From NCBI GenBank assembly GCA_008921705.1, contig VFFE01006862.1, positions 688,030 to 752,029 on the forward strand: a stretch of DNA of 64,000 nucleotides, in the 5' to 3' direction. Within the stretch, counting starts at the first letter, position 1; each line of letters begins with the position of its first letter. Positions 1 to 11,400 of this stretch are shown here, in pieces. A program made the position numbers and the translations under genes. The notes below the pieces were generated by a model that searched no databases, was not told the DNA's origin, and worked only from the letters and a program-made list of their open reading frames with translations. Origin of the DNA: Burhinus oedicnemus. Lineage: Eukaryota; Chordata; Aves; Charadriiformes; Burhinidae.

Positions 1-141
1 TGAATTTTTCTTTCCTCTTTGTGAGTCATGGACTTTTGTAGGGCAACAGTTGCATATTTTTATGGCTGCAGATTGAAGGCTGAGTACTATTACTTTTGTT
101 TGCTTTACTAGTTATTTTATGTACTGGGTCTGTTCTTCTAG

Positions 142-308
142 AGTGAGTATCGAAAACGTGGATTCCAGGAGGTTGTCACTCCAAATGTTTTCAACAGCAA
201 ACTATGGATGACTTCAGGACACTGGCAGCATTACAGTGACAACATGTTTTCTTTTGAAGTGGAGAAAGAAATCTTTGCTCTGAAACCTATGAACTGTCCA
301 GGACACTG
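142..308 (+). CDS. TARS1: TARS1 exon: class II motif 1 region and first zinc ligand
   Basis: Acceptor ttctag precedes it and donor gtaaat follows. It gives 55 codons plus two bases (TG) of a split Cys codon. The peptide runs from [14 protein letters not shown] (class II motif 1 area) to KPMNCPGH. The Cys of NCPGH is the first zinc ligand, used to recognise the threonine amino and hydroxyl groups. The split Cys is completed by the C that opens the next exon. This is the first exon in the window, so upstream exons are off the left edge. Confidence 0.95.
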
Positions 309-3300
309 GTAAATACATAGCAAATCCAGTTTAATTGTAAATATGGCTATCTTCAGGTATCCAGATGTGACATGCTGTCAGGAGTGATGTAATTATAAGT
401 CTTGTTGTCTAGGTGCTCTCTTTACTTGAGACACTGAGAAATGTAATTTTTCCATCATCACAGTGACTGTGTTTTAGACCACAAGCTTACCTTGGTACTA
501 CAAAACCTGGATATCCAAAATGGATACTGGGGCATTGTCAATTTTGTGGCAGTTTAGGCATTCAGGATTTAATGCCCAGTTTTAGGAGCTGTTTTATCTT
601 CTCTCTGTGAGGTCGGGGAAGCCTATCAGCTATAAAAGGATAGCTGCATTTGTTTTCCTGACAAAACTAGATGTGGATGATAGTTGTATTCAGATTACAT
701 AATTGGCATTATGGGCATGTGCTTAGGTACTCGCTGCTTCTTATTGGCTATTCTTTGCAGAATTTTGATTCTGGATGAGCTTCAAGTAATAAACTTTTCC
801 TTCAGCCTTATGTTTGATCATCGTCCAAGATCATGGCGTGAGCTGCCATTACGGTTGGCTGATTTTGGTGTTCTGCATCGCAATGAACTGTCAGGAGCTC
901 TTACAGGACTCACTCGAGTGCGCCGGTTCCAGCAGGACGATGCTCACATATTCTGTGCTATGGAGCAGGTATGGGCTGCTGTTAAATTAAATTGGGTTAA
1001 ATCAGATGAACTGATTTTTCCATATTTGAGACTTTATTTCTATCCTCATAAAGATTGAAGAGGAGATTAAGAGTTGTCTGCAGTTCTTGCGTACTGTATA
1101 TGATGTCTTTGGATTTTCCTTTAAACTGAATCTCTCCACTCGTCCTGAAAAGTATCTGGGAGATATTGAAGTGTGGAATCAAGCTGAAAAGGTAAACAGT
1201 AGTTTTATTAACTTTTTATATGAAAGCAAGGCTGCAGCTGGAAGTTCTGTAAGAACACGTTGCCTTCTGGGCGATACAGCGACAGCTGGACAGGAGCAAT
1301 ATAACTTTAATAACTGTCTTCAGTTCAGTCTGACTGCTGTAAATAGCTTACTCTCCATACAGATGCAGTCTCCATGTCAGAATCAAATTATCTCTCCTCT
1401 CTATTGTATTTTTGATCATTGGGAAAAAAAAAAAAAAGAGGAGAACCAACTCTGGCAGCCCCTGTAATAAGACTTAGAGCCATCTTCCAAAAGCCAGGTT
1501 GCTTTTGTGATGAAAAGGATGGGGTTAACCCCTGCAGGTGCAGTGCTGGGGAGAGGATAGGGCAGGAATAGACATCAGGTGAATCAGGGTGGATCCCCTC
1601 TCAGTATTATCTACAAACTCTGAATCTAGCATAAAAAGTTCTTGCATCTTAGCTAACACTGCTTGTTTGTCCTCTTCCAAAATGAATGTATTAATTTTGT
1701 TTGTTTAACTTTGGACTAAATTAATATTTTTTTTTAGTTGAGGCTCCTCCAAAATGTTCCTTTTTCAGAAAATAAATGAGTTGCAGCAGCAACTGAGAAG
1801 TACTGAGAATTTGGTAGTGTAACGTATCTGTAGCAGCAGGCTGACCTGATGCTACAACATGGAAAGACAGCGAATGATTGACAAACAGTAAGTGTATGTG
1901 TCCTTTATCTCTAGCAACTCGAAAACAGCCTCAATGACTTTGGTGAGAAGTGGGAGTTAAACCCTGGTGATGGAGCTTTCTATGGACCTAAGGTTAGTAT
2001 GTTGCTAACCCCTAGCTGGGTTGGGCTTTTAATTCTGTTTGGATGAGGCAGACAAAAGTTAAACAATTCCTTGCTTTCCATTGATACTATTGTAATCTTG
2101 GCAGTAGGGGTAACACGCAAATACTGTTCTTTGCAGTATAGCAGATGAGCAGAAAAAACACCAAAGTCTTCATGTGTTTACAAAATGATGCTAAATGTCA
2201 CTTTCCCCAGGAAGACAAGTTTGGGGCATCTATTTATGCAGAATGTTTGCCAGATGACGTCAAATATATACCTGACCAAGACAAAGTCCATCTAGTTAAC
2301 ATTTTGCTGTAAGTTAATTAAACAAATACAGATGGGCAATAAGTGCTGTTAATACATAAAGAATGTTTTTCATATCTTATTACGAGCAAGGGGGAGAAAA
2401 CAGTATGGTGATGCTCCTGGGTTTTATTCATGATCTTGGTAAAGACAACTTTTATTTTTCACTTACTGTCCTGCACATTCCCTTCCAATGTAACATTATA
2501 ACTAAATTTTTCCATGTCAGTAGGCATTTCTAAAGCACTGGTGCTGTTTAGGTTTGGCTGGAGGATATAGAACGAAACTAAGAGCTGGGATTAGGAAGAG
2601 GGGATTCTTTTATACTTAATACCATTTTAAGATGCTGTATAGCCGAAGTTTTGTGTTTTTTCAGATACATAAACTTTGACATACTTGAGAGAGAAATAAT
2701 ACTCTGTGATCCTGGTTTTCACATAGTTTTAACACTCATTTCATTAATTAAACTGAGTTTATGTGTATAAACTTACTTGTCTGCTGCTTAAACAGAGCTC
2801 ATTGGTTTAGTGGGGGACACGAACAGAAGGTGGCACTGCAAGATCCTGTGTTACAAGAGCAATTGCTGCATTAGAAATAATCATTTGGCCAATAAGTGAA
2901 TCTTAAGTCATGAGAAAAACAAAAATAAACTTACTGGTTGAAGAAATTCTTGAAAAATGTTGCTTCTACTGATGCAGTTTTGTAGCTGCATTGAGTTGCT
3001 TGGGAGTTTGGTATTTTAAAAAGCCCCTTGCATTGGCTTTGTGGTTTTGTTGGATGTTTTTTAAAGCTGTCTCTTCAGTTTGGAGAGATTAAGTAGGGCT
3101 TTCTAGAAATTTCCTGAGGTCTTTGAGCATAAGGACAGATAGCCTCACAAAATTACTTGTAAATCTTTCCCTAATAAACCTACACTACATTTATGTCTAT
3201 ATTGAGTCATCTAGTAAACTGGTTCTGATTTCTCTCTTTGTATGCTAATTGAATCAATTTCATTTTTATGGGTTGTAGGTGAAATGTGTTATAGCAGCTA

Positions 3301-6300
3301 ATAATTCATAATGTGAAATGCAAACAATATTTAGTAATTTCCTCTGTTGATTTGAAAGAAGGCAAATACCTGCTGGAACCTTTGTTAATCTTAATTAACT
3401 TTTTACTTGCTCCTAATACACTCTAGCCAAAGTAAGGTGAGCAAATCTGTAGAATTTTGCACTGATATTAATGGAAGCTAGTTAAAGTTGTATTTTTAAG
3501 TTAAGCTCTAGGATACCTTTAAACATACTGTTGGTTTTTTTTCCTACTCTGTAACTGAGTGATTTGAAATTAAAGAAGGTTGTAAATAATTTATTTTGAT
3601 AGAAGCTCTCCAGTGTGTAGCAGAATGATGATAAACTCTGGCTTCTGAATGCAAAATTGAAAGACATTTGGAACTTCAGTTAATAAAACACTGATCTGTT
3701 TGTTTGATATGTAAATTAAAGTAAGGCATACAACCCCAACATATAGCCATACTGGTAAAAAGGTGAATAAGGGGGCAATGTGATAAATGACTAAGGTCAG
3801 GACACTATAAATCTACTGTTTTCTATCCATCTCTCTGTCTAACTTGTATATTAAATGTAATCAGGATTAAAGTGTAAGATGCAATAGAAGGAATAGGCTT
3901 GACTGTAGATACTCATAATCAGAACAAGTGGTGTTGATTAGTATGATCCCCACTGGGAAGTGGACTGTTTAACAGTAGAATTCTCATACTGTATCCATGC
4001 CCTGAATTTGCAACATAAGCTACAAAGTGTTTAAGTACTGTATAATAAAGGAGCGTAAGTTTGCTGTTTGGGGTTGAAGAAATCTCATTTTTGGCGAGAC
4101 GTGTTCAATTCCTATTTTGCACTTGCGCTTATGTGTTGCTGGATTCACTCAGTGAAAAGGCCTATGAAAATCCCAGATTGAAACTCACAAAAAATAGTCT
4201 GAGGTGTTAAATGTAGTTCCCCCCTGAAGTAATGTCTCTCCACTTGCTCAGCCTTTCCTTACCTCTAATATTTTTTGCATCAGAACCTGCAAATCATTTG
4301 AGTCCTAATGTAGGCTGAAATAAAAGTATGTTGTCTAAAACCACATACAGTTCCTCTGCATTGAATGAAACCTTTCATCTTAAAATGGTGAGTTTGCTTT
4401 CAGAGGGGCATGCTTGTATCTTAAACTGTAGTAAAAGTTTGTGTCTTTTTGTTTCAAAGATTGACATTCAGATTAAAGATGCCATTGGCCGCTACCACCA
4501 ATGTGCTACAATCCAGCTCGACTTTCAGTTGCCAGTCAGATTTAACCTCACCTTTGTCAGGTAAGCACAGAGGCTGGTGGTTTTAATAGCTATATAGTCT
4601 AACTTTCCTGTCACTCAAAGGCATAAGTTTACATCAAGAAAAAAACCTTACATTTAAAAAAACCAAAAACCTTTCTTCACAGCCATGACGGTAATGACAA
4701 GACAAGACCAGTTATCATTCACCGGGCTATCTTGGGATCTGTGGAGAGAATGATCGCCATTCTGACTGAAAACTATGGAGGCAAATGGTAACATTGAAAA
4801 GTATATTCATTATTCCAGTTTGAGCACTTAGTGTAGAAGAGAAATTAGTCCCAAACATGCGAGAATCAAGAGGGTTTGTTGTACTTGTTTGCTACAGAGA
4901 CGTGCCGTAGGTGTACCACAGGGCAAATCCTTCTGAACCAGCTTCCTTAGATATTAAATAATTCTTGATCTTGTAGGCTCTACATGATACAACTCATGCA
5001 GGTGCAGCATTGTCCTGGTTTGAGGTAAAACAGAACCCAAACCATGACAAGCACACAGCTTGTCTGCCCAAGGAGTGTATCTCTCAACTTTACTCTTGCA
5101 GCTGGGCTGCCTTGCAATGAGTCATTTAAGTAGGTCATCTCCTTTACCTGCTGCAGTATAACACCTGATGGGCATGACCCCTCTAATTATAACAAGACTC
5201 AAAAGTAAATGTTTTCCTGTGATTAGTTAGAAATAAGATCCAAAACTCAATTATGATTTGTTGTCTGTTGTAAAATGCAACTTGACTCTTCAGGTCAAAA
5301 AGTACTTTTTGTCCACACTGCAATTCTTTTAGACACTCTGTTCTTCTTGAGAAATAAACTTTAACGAGTGTAGGACTGTCATTGCTTCTAAACCCAATCT
5401 AAGCAGTTGGCTTTATGAATCTGTTGTGTAGATCTTAGTCCTATCTCTTAATAGGATTTTTCACACTGAAAAAGCACTGAAAGCTATATAAACTTGTGTT
5501 TGTTTATTGAAGGCCGCTCTGGCTGTCCCCACAGCAGGTAATGGTGGTGCCAGTGGGACCAACATGTGATGACTATGCTCAAAAGGTGATGTACATGGTT
5601 TTGGGAGCTTTTTTTTTCAGTATATTGTATTTAGTTGCGATACGTGGTTATTAATAGTATTTATCCCATATTTATCCCGTAACTTTGCATGTTACATTGC
5701 ATCATTTTTATATTACAGTTAGCTACTGAAGTTGTAGATGTATCTGAAAGTGGACCTGAAATAGGTTTTGGGTATCTAAGCAACAAATGCTGATCTTTGT
5801 GAGGCTTTTATTTTTGGAAAACTTATTTTTTCACTCTAGCTCAAAAGCTGTCTTACCCTTCAGAAGGTTCTAGTCTCCCATGGGCATGTGCTTCTTGCAA
5901 AAGCAGTAAGGAAGGTGAAGATGGGTCTTTGCATTTTTAGCATCCAGGAGACCTTCTCCTGTAATTCTCTCAAGCACATTATACATAAATAAAATAGTAG
6001 GCAAAATAAAAAATAAAATCTTCTAATCAGAAAGCTCCACCATCCTGCTGTCTTTCACAATATCAAACTCAAATCACTCTTCAGCCCAAAACATTAGATA
6101 TTCACATCACTGCTTAGTTATTTAATGTTTATGTACTTGCATGATAGCTCACCTGTTTCCATTTCTTGGAACTGGGCTCATCTCCAATACCTGAGCCAAT
6201 GAGGGTGCGTTTGTTGTAGGGGTCAGACGAGCTTAACTGGCTTAAGTCTACAAGTCATAGTTCATTGTCATGAATATCCTATAGTGACAATTTAAATACT

Positions 6301-7883
6301 TTTCCTCCTAGGTCAGGCAGCACTTCCATGATGCTGGATTAATGGCAGATGTTGATGTAGATCCTGGGTGCACACTGAATAAGAAGATCAGAAATGCTCA
6401 GCTTGCACAGTATAACTTTATTCTGGGTAATGTATAGTGCATTTGTTACCTTATCCTGGCTGACCTGTTGCACAGGTTATAGGATTTGATCTTTCTTCTG
6501 TGAGCAACGCAGAGAGTGGTAGACACTGTTCTAGGTCACTTTGTTCCTAAGAGTCTCCATCCCAGAGAGCCTCTTCTGCCTACGATAGGCATTTCAGGCT
6601 TGTATAGCTTCACTGAAATGATGTCACTGTGGCTGAAGGGATTACTGCTGCTTTAGATAAAGGTGTTTGCTGTCTTCTGGTCAGCAGTGTGGAGACATAC
6701 GTAAAATCTGTTACCCTTTGTCAGTCAGATTGTTAAGCGATTTTCCATCCCCTCCTCCCCACCCTACCCCCCCCCCGCCCAGTAATTTATGCTCTTGTTT
6801 CAAGTGTAGCAAAAGAAGCACTCAGCTGTGGTACACTTGTGATCCATACATGCATGCATAGGAGAAAACTCTTCCACGAGAGGGTGGAAGAATTAGAAAC
6901 TGACCCTGAAGTATGTGATTTGAAGCACCATGTTAGTCATGTCATGTAAATTGAGGCTCTAGCATTCATCCTAAAACCATCTGGGATCTGTTATAGTAGA
7001 AGGAGCCTTTGACAGAGAAACTCTACCCTCAGAGTAATTGACAGAATCATGAATAAAGTTCTTTTGTTCTTTAAAACTTTAAGCGGATGATACAGATAAG
7101 ACTACAAACAAATGATCAGCCTATCAGGGAAAAAAAATCTCACCTAATTTATGTTCAGAGGTTGTTTCAAAGAGTTGTCCTACTGAATGTAGATTAGGTA
7201 CCAAAGAAATGCAGTCTCCTGTAGCTACCTCCAAGTATGTTATATAAAATCTGTATTAGTAATGAGACACACATATATTATCATGGTATGTGTATCTTAA
7301 TGTTTAAGTAAAATAGCTTTAGGATTTTCCAATAAACTGTCTTGCTGCCTCTGTAAAGAAAACAAATAGCTATTGGTTATTTATAGTCAAGTTGTCTTTC
7401 TGGTCTTTGCCTGTGGAGTACTCCATGTTTATTTCTCATTTTGACTTTGTGGTTATCTCTAAGAAGTCAGTCAGGCTAGACTTACTAAGTTTACTTTCAC
7501 TTATATTTTGCTAAGTTGCTGTTCATAACATACTGAAACCTATTAAATGATACGAGGTTAAATAAGGCTATTGGCTGTTACAGATCTAAGTGGGGGGAGC
7601 TGGGCGGAGGGCAAAGAAGGATTTGATGCATTGGTAAGCTTTTTAGAATTTTTGTTTAGTATGCCTAAGTTTTAGGGGGGGAGGGGGGAAGAGCTTCCTA
7701 AATGTTAATTCCTTTGTATCTTGGTTGTTTGTAGTTGTTGGTGAAAAAGAGAAAGCAAGTGGAACAGTTAACATCCGCACCCGAGATAACAAGGTGCATG
7801 GTGAGCGTACAATTGCAGACACTGTGGAGAGACTGCTGGAACTGAAACGCTGTCGCTCCAGACAAGCTGAAGAGGAATTTTAA
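142..7883 (+). CDS. TARS1: TARS1, threonyl-tRNA synthetase (cytosolic), C-terminal half, nine exons
   Basis: Threonyl-tRNA synthetase charges tRNA-Thr with threonine in the cytosol. The coding sequence joins 142-308, 806-968, 1054-1191, 1915-1992, 4460-4560, 4683-4787, 5513-5585, 6312-6426 and 7735-7883: 1,089 nt, 362 codons plus stop, about half of the 723-residue human protein; the 5' half lies left of the window. All introns are GT-AG and all phases agree. The zinc ligands known from E. coli ThrRS are present: Cys of MNCPGH (295-297), His of DDAHIF (945-947) and His of IHRAIL (4720-4722). Class II motif 2 (exon at 806) and motif 3 with its Arg (4747-4749) are intact. The last three exons form the anticodon-binding domain. 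Similarity to vertebrate TARS1, judged from memory, is very high, with no stops or frameshifts. The mitochondrial paralogue TARS2 and TARS3 are less likely given the closeness to TARS1 and the ADAMTS12 neighbour. Confidence 0.97.
806..968 (+). CDS. TARS1: TARS1 exon: class II motif 2 and second zinc ligand
   Basis: Acceptor ttccttcag, donor gtatgg. One base completes the split Cys, then 54 codons from [10 protein letters not shown] to FCAMEQ. It carries class II motif 2 ([16 protein letters not shown]), whose Arg contacts ATP, and the zinc-ligand His at 945-947. The open frame runs on both sides of the exon, so a naive ORF here looks longer (684-1058) than the true exon. Confidence 0.96.
1054..1191 (+). 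CDS. TARS1: TARS1 exon: catalytic-domain insertion
   Basis: 46 complete codons, phase 0 at both ends, from [10 protein letters not shown] to EVWNQAEK, with acceptor ataaag and donor gtaaac. The short 85-bp intron before it is the smallest in this part of the gene. The segment [19 protein letters not shown] matches the conserved vertebrate ThrRS core. Because it is phase 0/0, skipping it would keep the frame but would remove catalytic-domain structure. Confidence 0.96.
1915..1992 (+). CDS. TARS1: TARS1 exon: catalytic domain, GAFYGPK segment
   Basis: 26 codons, phase 0/0, acceptor tatctctag, donor gttagt. The peptide ends GDGAFYGPK, a conserved ThrRS active-site segment that continues as [11 protein letters not shown] in the next recognised exon at 4460. 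The 2,467-bp intron after it holds the candidate extra exon described at 2211-2308. Confidence 0.95.
1993..4459 (+). other. TARS1 intron, 2.5 kb, AT-rich
   Basis: The longest TARS1 intron in the window. Apart from the exon-like segment at 2211-2308 it is AT-rich, unremarkable sequence with no repeat I could identify and no convincing open frame. The other long TARS1 introns (309-805, 1192-1914, 4788-5512, 5586-6311, 6427-7734) likewise hold no recognisable gene. Confidence 0.8.
2211..2308 (+). other. Candidate cryptic or poison exon inside a TARS1 intron
   Basis: Seen in the sequence: acceptor ctttccccag directly before, donor gtaagt directly after, 98 bp with no stop in the incoming frame (32 codons, starting [13 protein letters not shown]). 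A branch-point-like ctaaat lies about 20 nt upstream. It does not belong to the ThrRS protein, because the flanking exons join seamlessly without it. Inclusion shifts the frame by two bases; I traced the shifted frame and it stays open through the 4460 exon and stops at TGA 4751-4753, with exon junctions downstream. That is the expected form of an NMD-triggering exon. Transcription or splicing is not shown. Confidence 0.4.
4460..4560 (+). CDS. TARS1: TARS1 exon: catalytic core strand ([22 protein letters not shown])
   Basis: Acceptor tttcaaag, donor gtaagc. 33 codons plus two bases of a split Ser. It contains [16 protein letters not shown], a strongly conserved part of the class II active site that contributes to the ATP/threonine pocket. 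The Ser codon (AG|C) is completed by the first base of the next exon after a 122-bp intron. Confidence 0.96.
4683..4787 (+). CDS. TARS1: TARS1 exon: class II motif 3 and third zinc ligand
   Basis: Acceptor cttcacag, donor gtaaca. One base plus 34 codons plus two bases (TG) of a split Trp. It encodes [18 protein letters not shown] then SVERMIAIL: the His of IIHRAI (4720-4722) is the third zinc ligand and the Arg of SVER (4747-4749) is the motif 3 arginine that binds ATP. Both are intact, so the enzyme is expected to be active. Confidence 0.96.
5013..5230. other. Possible fragment of an avian LTR (weak)
   Basis: Within a TARS1 intron, the sequence from tgtcctggtttgagg recalls the 5' start of some avian endogenous-retrovirus LTRs. 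I could not see a matching 3' terminus, target-site duplication or internal region, and it may be ordinary intron. Confidence 0.15.
5513..5585 (+). CDS. TARS1: TARS1 exon: start of anticodon-binding domain
   Basis: Acceptor tattgaag, donor gtgatg. One base completes the split Trp, then 24 codons from [10 protein letters not shown] to DDYAQK. This is the link from the catalytic core into the HGTP-type anticodon-binding domain ([16 protein letters not shown]). It reads PQQ where I recall PRQ in human, a mild substitution in the linker. Confidence 0.95.
6312..6426 (+). CDS. TARS1: TARS1 exon: anticodon-binding domain, middle
   Basis: Acceptor tcctcctag, donor gtaatg. 38 codons plus one base, from [16 protein letters not shown] to [11 protein letters not shown]. 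The segment [18 protein letters not shown] is a typical signature of the class IIa anticodon-binding fold. The last base begins the Val codon finished in the terminal exon. Confidence 0.96.
6749..6780. repeat. C-rich tract (G-rich on minus strand) in a TARS1 intron
   Basis: A run of short C blocks ending in ten Cs then GCCC. The minus strand has at least four separated blocks of three or more Gs, the form needed for a G-quadruplex. It is intronic and has no evident link to splice sites. Confidence 0.6.
7735..7883 (+). CDS. TARS1: TARS1 terminal coding exon and stop
   Basis: Acceptor ttgtttgtag. Two bases complete a Val codon, then 48 codons from [18 protein letters not shown] to QAEEEF and a TAA stop at 7881-7883. 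The C-terminal acidic QAEEEF end is the same as I recall for mammalian TARS1. It finishes the anticodon-binding domain. Confidence 0.97.
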
Positions 7884-8215
7884 CACCATCTGCTCTACCT
7901 GGCATAAAAACAGATTCTAGTTTTCCTAATTCAGTTAACCACAGGGTTTTTGTGCTGAACCAGATTTGAAATATATTTTACATCGGACCTCTTGCTTATT
8001 TTAGCAGAGATTTTGCTTTAGTCAGAAATGTCTCTTTTTTGTAAAAATCAATTTTTCACAAACCTTGAAGTAAAATTTCTTGGCCTCTGACCAATGACAG
8101 ATGAAGCAAGATGAAATGACTTTCTGTGACTGCAAGGGAAAATGGAAATGTTAATCAGGGATACCCATAGCATTCTACCTACCCTGTTAAGAATAAAGTA
8201 CATTGATAACAAATG
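7884..8215 (+). other. TARS1: TARS1 3' UTR (predicted)
   Basis: From the stop codon to shortly after the first AATAAA. Length of about 330 nt is reasonable for this gene. Two later AATAAA motifs (8739-8744, 8987-8992) could serve as distal sites, so the end is uncertain. Confidence 0.55.
8192..8197 (+). promoter_or_regulatory. Candidate TARS1 poly(A) signal AATAAA
   Basis: The first canonical AATAAA after the stop codon, 309 nt downstream, followed within 30 nt by a T-rich stretch (atgtttttcatg) that could act as the downstream element. Confidence 0.5.
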
Positions 8216-8422
8216 TTTTTCATGAAAGTTAAACAGAAGATGTCAGGCTTAAGAAACCACATAGTAACCATGCGCTGTGGCAGCTTTTGGAGTGTCTCCT
8301 TTAGCAAGGAAAGCAATAACTTACAGTCTTTTCTGCTGGTCTTAACAGCAATCAAATACATTGACTCTGAACAGTTCCCCGTCCCATGAACAGGGAAATG
8401 AACAGAGGTCTCCCACCTCCAT

Positions 8423-8486
8423 AGCGGTTGGCACCTCTGGGAGTGTCTCAGCTCTCAGTGCGTGACACTCCTGAGGTGGGGCCGCT
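8423..8486. repeat. Imperfect hairpin, about 23-bp stem, 16-nt loop
   Basis: The arms 8423-8447 and 8464-8486 pair as agcgg/ccgct, then cacctc/gaggtg, then gggagtgtc against gacactcct, with a one-base bulge and a small internal loop. It lies about 270 bp past the probable TARS1 poly(A) site. The length is at the low end for a pre-miRNA; a palindromic mobile-element relic is also possible. Confidence 0.45.
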
Positions 8487-11400
8487 TGCCACAGAGCACT
8501 GAGCCGCTAACCAAAGCCAGCTATACCCTTTTCCAAAGGCAGTATCTGAAATGTACTGGCTCTACGGGTAAGGCCGTTGTAGCTGTAGAAGGGGGATAAG
8601 ACTGTCTGGAAGAGGTCAGGTATAGCAGGGCCAAAGAAGCAGCTAAGAGAACCAGAAGAGAGAGTGTTTCTATTCTTATCACTGAGCTGTCCTTTCAGTA
8701 AGGCTGTATATGTCGCAGCAGAAACAAGAATGTACTGAAATAAAAAGGATAATGATTAATTTTTTTTTAAGACAAATGCAATTTTTCAATTTCACAGATA
8801 CAGTCCTCTTCAGCTGAACGCTTCCTTCCCAAGCCTGTAGTGCAGGGCATCATATACATACTCAATTAGCAGCCCCTCCTGTCTCACAGTTGAGGGATCT
8901 TATCGGCTGGGGCTTTGGTTTTCTTTGCGGGGCGGGGAAGTTTGCACATCTGGCTGACAAGAGGCAAATGTCTGTCACTGACATAAAATAAAATCATGGT
9001 CTGAGGTTTTTTGGTTTTGATTTGGTTTTGTTGGTTTTTTTTGTGAATCTTAACTGACCTGAACAGCTTGCAAAGGTGGTTGATAACTGTTTCTTTAGAA
9101 AGAAAGCTATTGGTACAGCTTTAGCAAAGATAAGACAAATCTGAGGACAGGTTTGAACTATCCTGTCTTTCAAGTATCTCCAAGTCTCAGCATTTCCTTT
9201 ATTTGGGCAGAAGCATTTAATCTAGCCTTTTCTCACCTCTTTCTCAGGGGTCATGGTGACATTATATCAGCACTTGAAGCCATTGTGAATTCAGACTCAC
9301 CAGACCCCAACCCCAGCAACTTTTAGCAAAATCTATTTCCTCATCCTTTGGTTCATTCAGACTAAATGTTCCATCTAACTGCTGTGGAAAAAGAAGAGGG
9401 GGAAATTGACTTTTCACCACCTTGCTGCTTTCAGAATTATTTCAGTGAGGGTTAAGTGGGTTTAAAACACCTCAATCTTATTTTCTGTATTTTGGATCTG
9501 CTTTACTTTGCTGTCAAGTCAATGTTTGTACAAAACAGCAGAATCGGATGTCAGCTGTCCCTGGGGTGGAAGGACTTCATCAAATGTTGAAGCAGAAACA
9601 GAGTAGATACCCATCCCCCAGGGAAGAGGAGCCACTAGCTCCATTTTTCTCTAGGAATCATGCCTTAAACCTTTCCGCTAGGCTGGGGTATTTGTTGATT
9701 TTTCACAGAGCGCTCTGCCTTTTGTTTTGGAGGGATCCATCCCTAGGCGCACTAGCATTAAACCGCTGTGGTCGTGTAATGAGGTACCGGTGCTGTAAAA
9801 TGCTAGCCACTACTGTGTCTGGCTCAGTAGGTGTCAGTCTTGGCCAAGTTATCCTACAGAAACCTCATTTACTTAGATCGTGCTTTTCAGTACCTATAAA
9901 ACAATATATATTTACATCTGTGAATATGTTATTAGAAACACGGCCTAAGGGTACCATCCAATAAAATATGTACCTCCAGCAGGGTGTGGACAGAACTGAG
10001 GTGTCTATGTCCAAATCATGATCACTGCAATGCTGCACTCAAGTGCCATCTAAACTCATGCTCTCTGCTGTTTTAAGTTCTCTAGCTGTCAAGAGCTGTG
10101 GGCGTGCACAGAAACAGCACTGGCCTGGCCCAAGCAGCACCTCCTCTCTCTTGGTTCAAGCAGAAGTCCTCTGAAGAGCGGTCTTCGGTCGCTGCTTATC
10201 ACCTTTGGTAGGACTAAGCTCCTGACATGGCCTAAGGGAGGAGGACGCAACTTTGGTGTTGTAGCTTAATGTTGGGACCACGTGTCAAGCAGGAGAGAAG
10301 ACTTTGTGTAATTCTTTCCAGGATCTGAGAAGGCTGAAAGCCACCCCTCCAGTTCTGCAAAGCATGCTCCGATTACCAGCATTAGGGCAAGAGAAATATA
10401 AAAAGTTGGGGTTTAGTCTGTACATCCCTAGGGAGTTTTTCATGGGAATGTAAATCACCTCATGTTTACCACAGACGACTCTGTGCCATGGGCATTTCCC
10501 ATGGAGCAGCTGACAAGGTACAGCTCCAACTCCACTTTGCTTCACAGAAAGTTTTGTTTGCTCCTACCTTAAAGCAGATTTCAAATCAAATTGCTGAAGG
10601 AGGCACACAGAATGACAGGGAAGGAAGATAATCTACCCTGATGGATCATCCAAGTGTACACAAATAAGGTCTGGCAGGAATTTCTGTACCTGGCAGGAAT
10701 CACTGTGCCAGGCTTCCATTTTCTGTGAAACTCCCCAGTTCTGCAAATTCCCCTGAAAGAGTTTCCCCTGGCCCAGAGCCATCTGGATGCTTCCAAGGGT
10801 AATTCCGCTAAGATTCTTTCTGTCACATCTTGGGATGAAATTCCCACAGTGGCTGACACTACTTCCTCAGTTACACACTGGGACAATCTGACGCAGTTTC
10901 AATACTCAGATTCAGTTAACGTTATGTCAACTTCTCTAAAAGCAGTGAAGCATCACCTTTAGGGAGAACCCGGCTGTAAAACTAATTGGTGTAGGCGCCT
11001 TTACACAGGCAGTCTTGCCCTGGCTATTTTTTTTCCATCGCATCCAAACCCAGTCCCTGCCTCTTCCCTCAGAAAAGCAAAACCAGCAAGCCCTCTGGTA
11101 AAAGAAAACTAGTTTGCCAAGTCTGACTTTTCCCATGTTAGAGTAGGCCAAAATTAAGGGACCTTTGAAAACTCATTTGAGGCCATCAGCTCATGCCTCG
11201 TGATTGCCTTAGCCTTCCCCACCATTTCTTAATTGCACCGTCAGTTCTGGCAAAGCTCTACACAATTGGCCCTCAAATCTGTTAATGGTACACTGGTGCT
11301 ATGAAAGTTAAGTATTGCTACAGGCTATGCTTATTTAAAAAAGATAGCACATAACTGCTTGATACTTAAAAAGACTATTTCCAAAACCATTCAGCCTTTC

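Noticed and set aside
684..1058. 124-codon open frame taken as a small gene
   Set aside because: Its middle is the TARS1 exon 806-968; the ends are intron read-through.
9548..9964. 138-codon plus-strand open frame
   Set aside because: No recognisable domain, no supporting signals, and length is within chance for this amount of sequence.
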